Part shown: positions 11,261 to 12,303 of the stretch, piece by piece
Numbering within the stretch: position 1 is the first letter of the stretch
Layout: every line of letters begins with the position of its first letter
DNA from: DATGMB01 sp035293845
GTDB taxonomy: Bacteria; Acidobacteriota; Terriglobia; Bryobacterales; Bryobacteraceae
Assembly: GCA_035293845.1 (NCBI GenBank)
Contig: DATGMB010000303.1
Location: forward strand, 1 to 12,303
DNA: 12,303 nt
Reading direction: 5' to 3'
The notes under the pieces: model-generated
What the model was told of the DNA's origin: nothing
The model's input: the letters and a program-made list of their open reading frames with translations, nothing else
Databases searched by the model: none
Translations under genes and position numbers: made by a program

Positions 11261-12303
11261 GTGCGGACTCTCTCACTGTTCATAGCGGCCCTGCTCTGCG
11301 CGGCCGCGGCGGATGTTCCGCGACTGCTCCTCACCGAAGAGGAAGCCGAGCCGATCCACAGCGCGATCATCCGCAAGGAAACCTGGACGCTCGACCCCGT
11401 GCGCCGCCTGCGCGCCGATGCCGACCGGCGGCTGCGCGAAGGGCCGTGGAGCGTCACCACCGACCGTCCGGCCGATCTGCAGCTCGATCCCCACGACTAC
11501 TACAGCGAAGCCCCTTACTGGTGGCCCGATCCCGATAACCCCGGCGGCCCCTACATCCGCAAGGACGGGCAGGCCAACCCCAACCGCTTTCTCGGCAATA
11601 AGAACTCGCTGAACGCGATGGCCGATGCGGTGTTCACGCTCGGCACGGCCGCCTACCTGCTCGACGAGCCGCGCTACGCCCAGCGCGCCGTGCGCGACAT
11701 CCGCACCTGGTTTCTCGACCCGAAGACGCGCATGAACCCGAACCTGGATTTCGCTCAGGCGGTCCGCGGCATCAGCGAAGGGCGCGCCGAGGGCGTGCTC
11801 GACGGGCGCGTGTTCATCCGCGCGATTCAGGGCATGGACTTCCTGGCGCAGACCGGCGCATGGGACCCCAAGGAGCAGGCCGCCACGCGCAAATGGTTCG
11901 AGGAGTATCTGCACTGGCTGACCCACAGCCAGAACGCCGAGGACGAGAAGAACAGCGGCAACAACCACGCCTCCTGGTGGACCGCGCAGGTGGCGGCGGT
12001 GGCCAGCTTCGTCGAGAACCGCCCTGCCGGGCAGCTCGCGTTCACCTATTACCGCGACCACATCTTCCCGCGCCAGATCCGCGCCGATGGCAGCGCGCCG
12101 CGCGAGGAGGCGCGCACGCGCTCGCTCTCGTACTCGTCCTTCAACCTGGAAGCGTTCGCGATGATCTGCCGCATCGCGCAGGTGCAGGGCACGGACCTGT
12201 GGACGGTGCGCGCCAAAAACGGCGCCACGCTGGCGACGGTGATCGATTACCTGGAGCCCTACCTCGCCGACCCGAAGAAGTGGACCAAGGAGCAGATCTC
12301 GGA
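11261..12303 (+). CDS. Alginate lyase family protein (3' end outside window)
   Basis: The frame is open from GTG 11261 to the window end (347 full codons). It begins with a signal peptide (MRTLSLFIAALLCAAAADVP), so the enzyme is exported. DYYSEAPYWWPDPDNPGGPY (about 79-98) followed by KDGQANPNRF is the hallmark of the alginate-lyase domain (Pfam Alginate_lyase, PL5-like), and NSGNNHASWWTAQ at about 220-235 is the second conserved block with the NNHxxW signature. Members cleave poly-mannuronate by beta-elimination, but the domain also occurs in enzymes of other or unknown uronan specificity, so the substrate is open. GTG 11261 is chosen for its fit with the signal peptide and the TACAAT just upstream. 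With the Tat glycosidase at 8343 it suggests extracellular polysaccharide breakdown. Confidence 0.9.
   Translation, partial: MRTLSLFIAALLCAAAADVPRLLLTEEEAEPIHSAIIRKETWTLDPVRRLRADADRRLREGPWSVTTDRPADLQLDPHDYYSEAPYWWPDPDNPGGPYIRKDGQANPNRFLGNKNSLNAMADAVFTLGTAAYLLDEPRYAQRAVRDIRTWFLDPKTRMNPNLDFAQAVRGISEGRAEGVLDGRVFIRAIQGMDFLAQTGAWDPKEQAATRKWFEEYLHWLTHSQNAEDEKNSGNNHASWWTAQVAAVASFVENRPAGQLAFTYYRDHIFPRQIRADGSAPREEARTRSLSYSSFNLEAFAMICRIAQVQGTDLWTVRAKNGATLATVIDYLEPYLADPKKWTKEQIS

Overview
The window looks like a chromosome segment from an acidobacterium of the Solibacter/Bryobacter group. The main support is a TIGR03435-family protein (5033-5923, minus; motif FEVASVKP near the N-terminus), a paralogous family strongly associated with Solibacter-type acidobacteria. 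The high GC of the right-hand three quarters and the secreted polysaccharide enzymes (a Tat-exported six-hairpin glycosidase-like protein and an alginate lyase family protein) fit this. Taxonomy is inferred from protein families only.

Left part, about 1-2993, is visibly lower in GC and looks like accessory or island DNA. It holds the 3' end of an unrecognised gene (2-310), a secreted beta-rich protein (330-1235, minus), a decayed IS1-family transposase (1274-1696, minus), a compact regulatory stretch (1700-1915) with divergent sigma70-like promoters, paired palindromes and a possible terminated antisense RNA, a Lys/Gly-rich basic hypothetical protein (1916-2500, plus), hairpin terminators, and a 5'-truncated HTH fragment (2720-2992, minus).

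At about 2994 the composition changes and a 5'-nucleotidase/metallophosphatase reading frame begins without a start codon. That frame (2994-4061) has also lost the Asp of its first metal-binding motif and about 70 internal residues, so I call it a pseudogene. The HTH fragment and the nucleotidase both break at this point, which makes it a likely recombination junction.

The right part, 4062-12303, is a dense, high-GC core-like region: an Fpg/Nei-family DNA glycosylase (4133-5032); convergent to it a two-gene minus unit of a GNAT acetyltransferase (5927-6472) and the TIGR03435 protein; a three-gene plus-strand operon of two paralogous small membrane proteins and a secreted protein (6546-8309) behind a near-consensus promoter with a palindrome at the predicted +1; then the glycosidase-like protein (8343-10271), a YihY/BrkB membrane protein (10364-11218) and the start of an alginate lyase family gene running off the window (11261-12303).

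A recurrent theme is that several genes start at ATG/GTG only 6-8 nt after a TAnnnT -10 element and lack a clear Shine-Dalgarno sequence, suggesting leaderless mRNAs. The best candidates for something undescribed are the 6546-8309 operon and the regulatory stretch at 1700-1915. I see no CRISPR array, tRNA, rRNA or recognised defence system.
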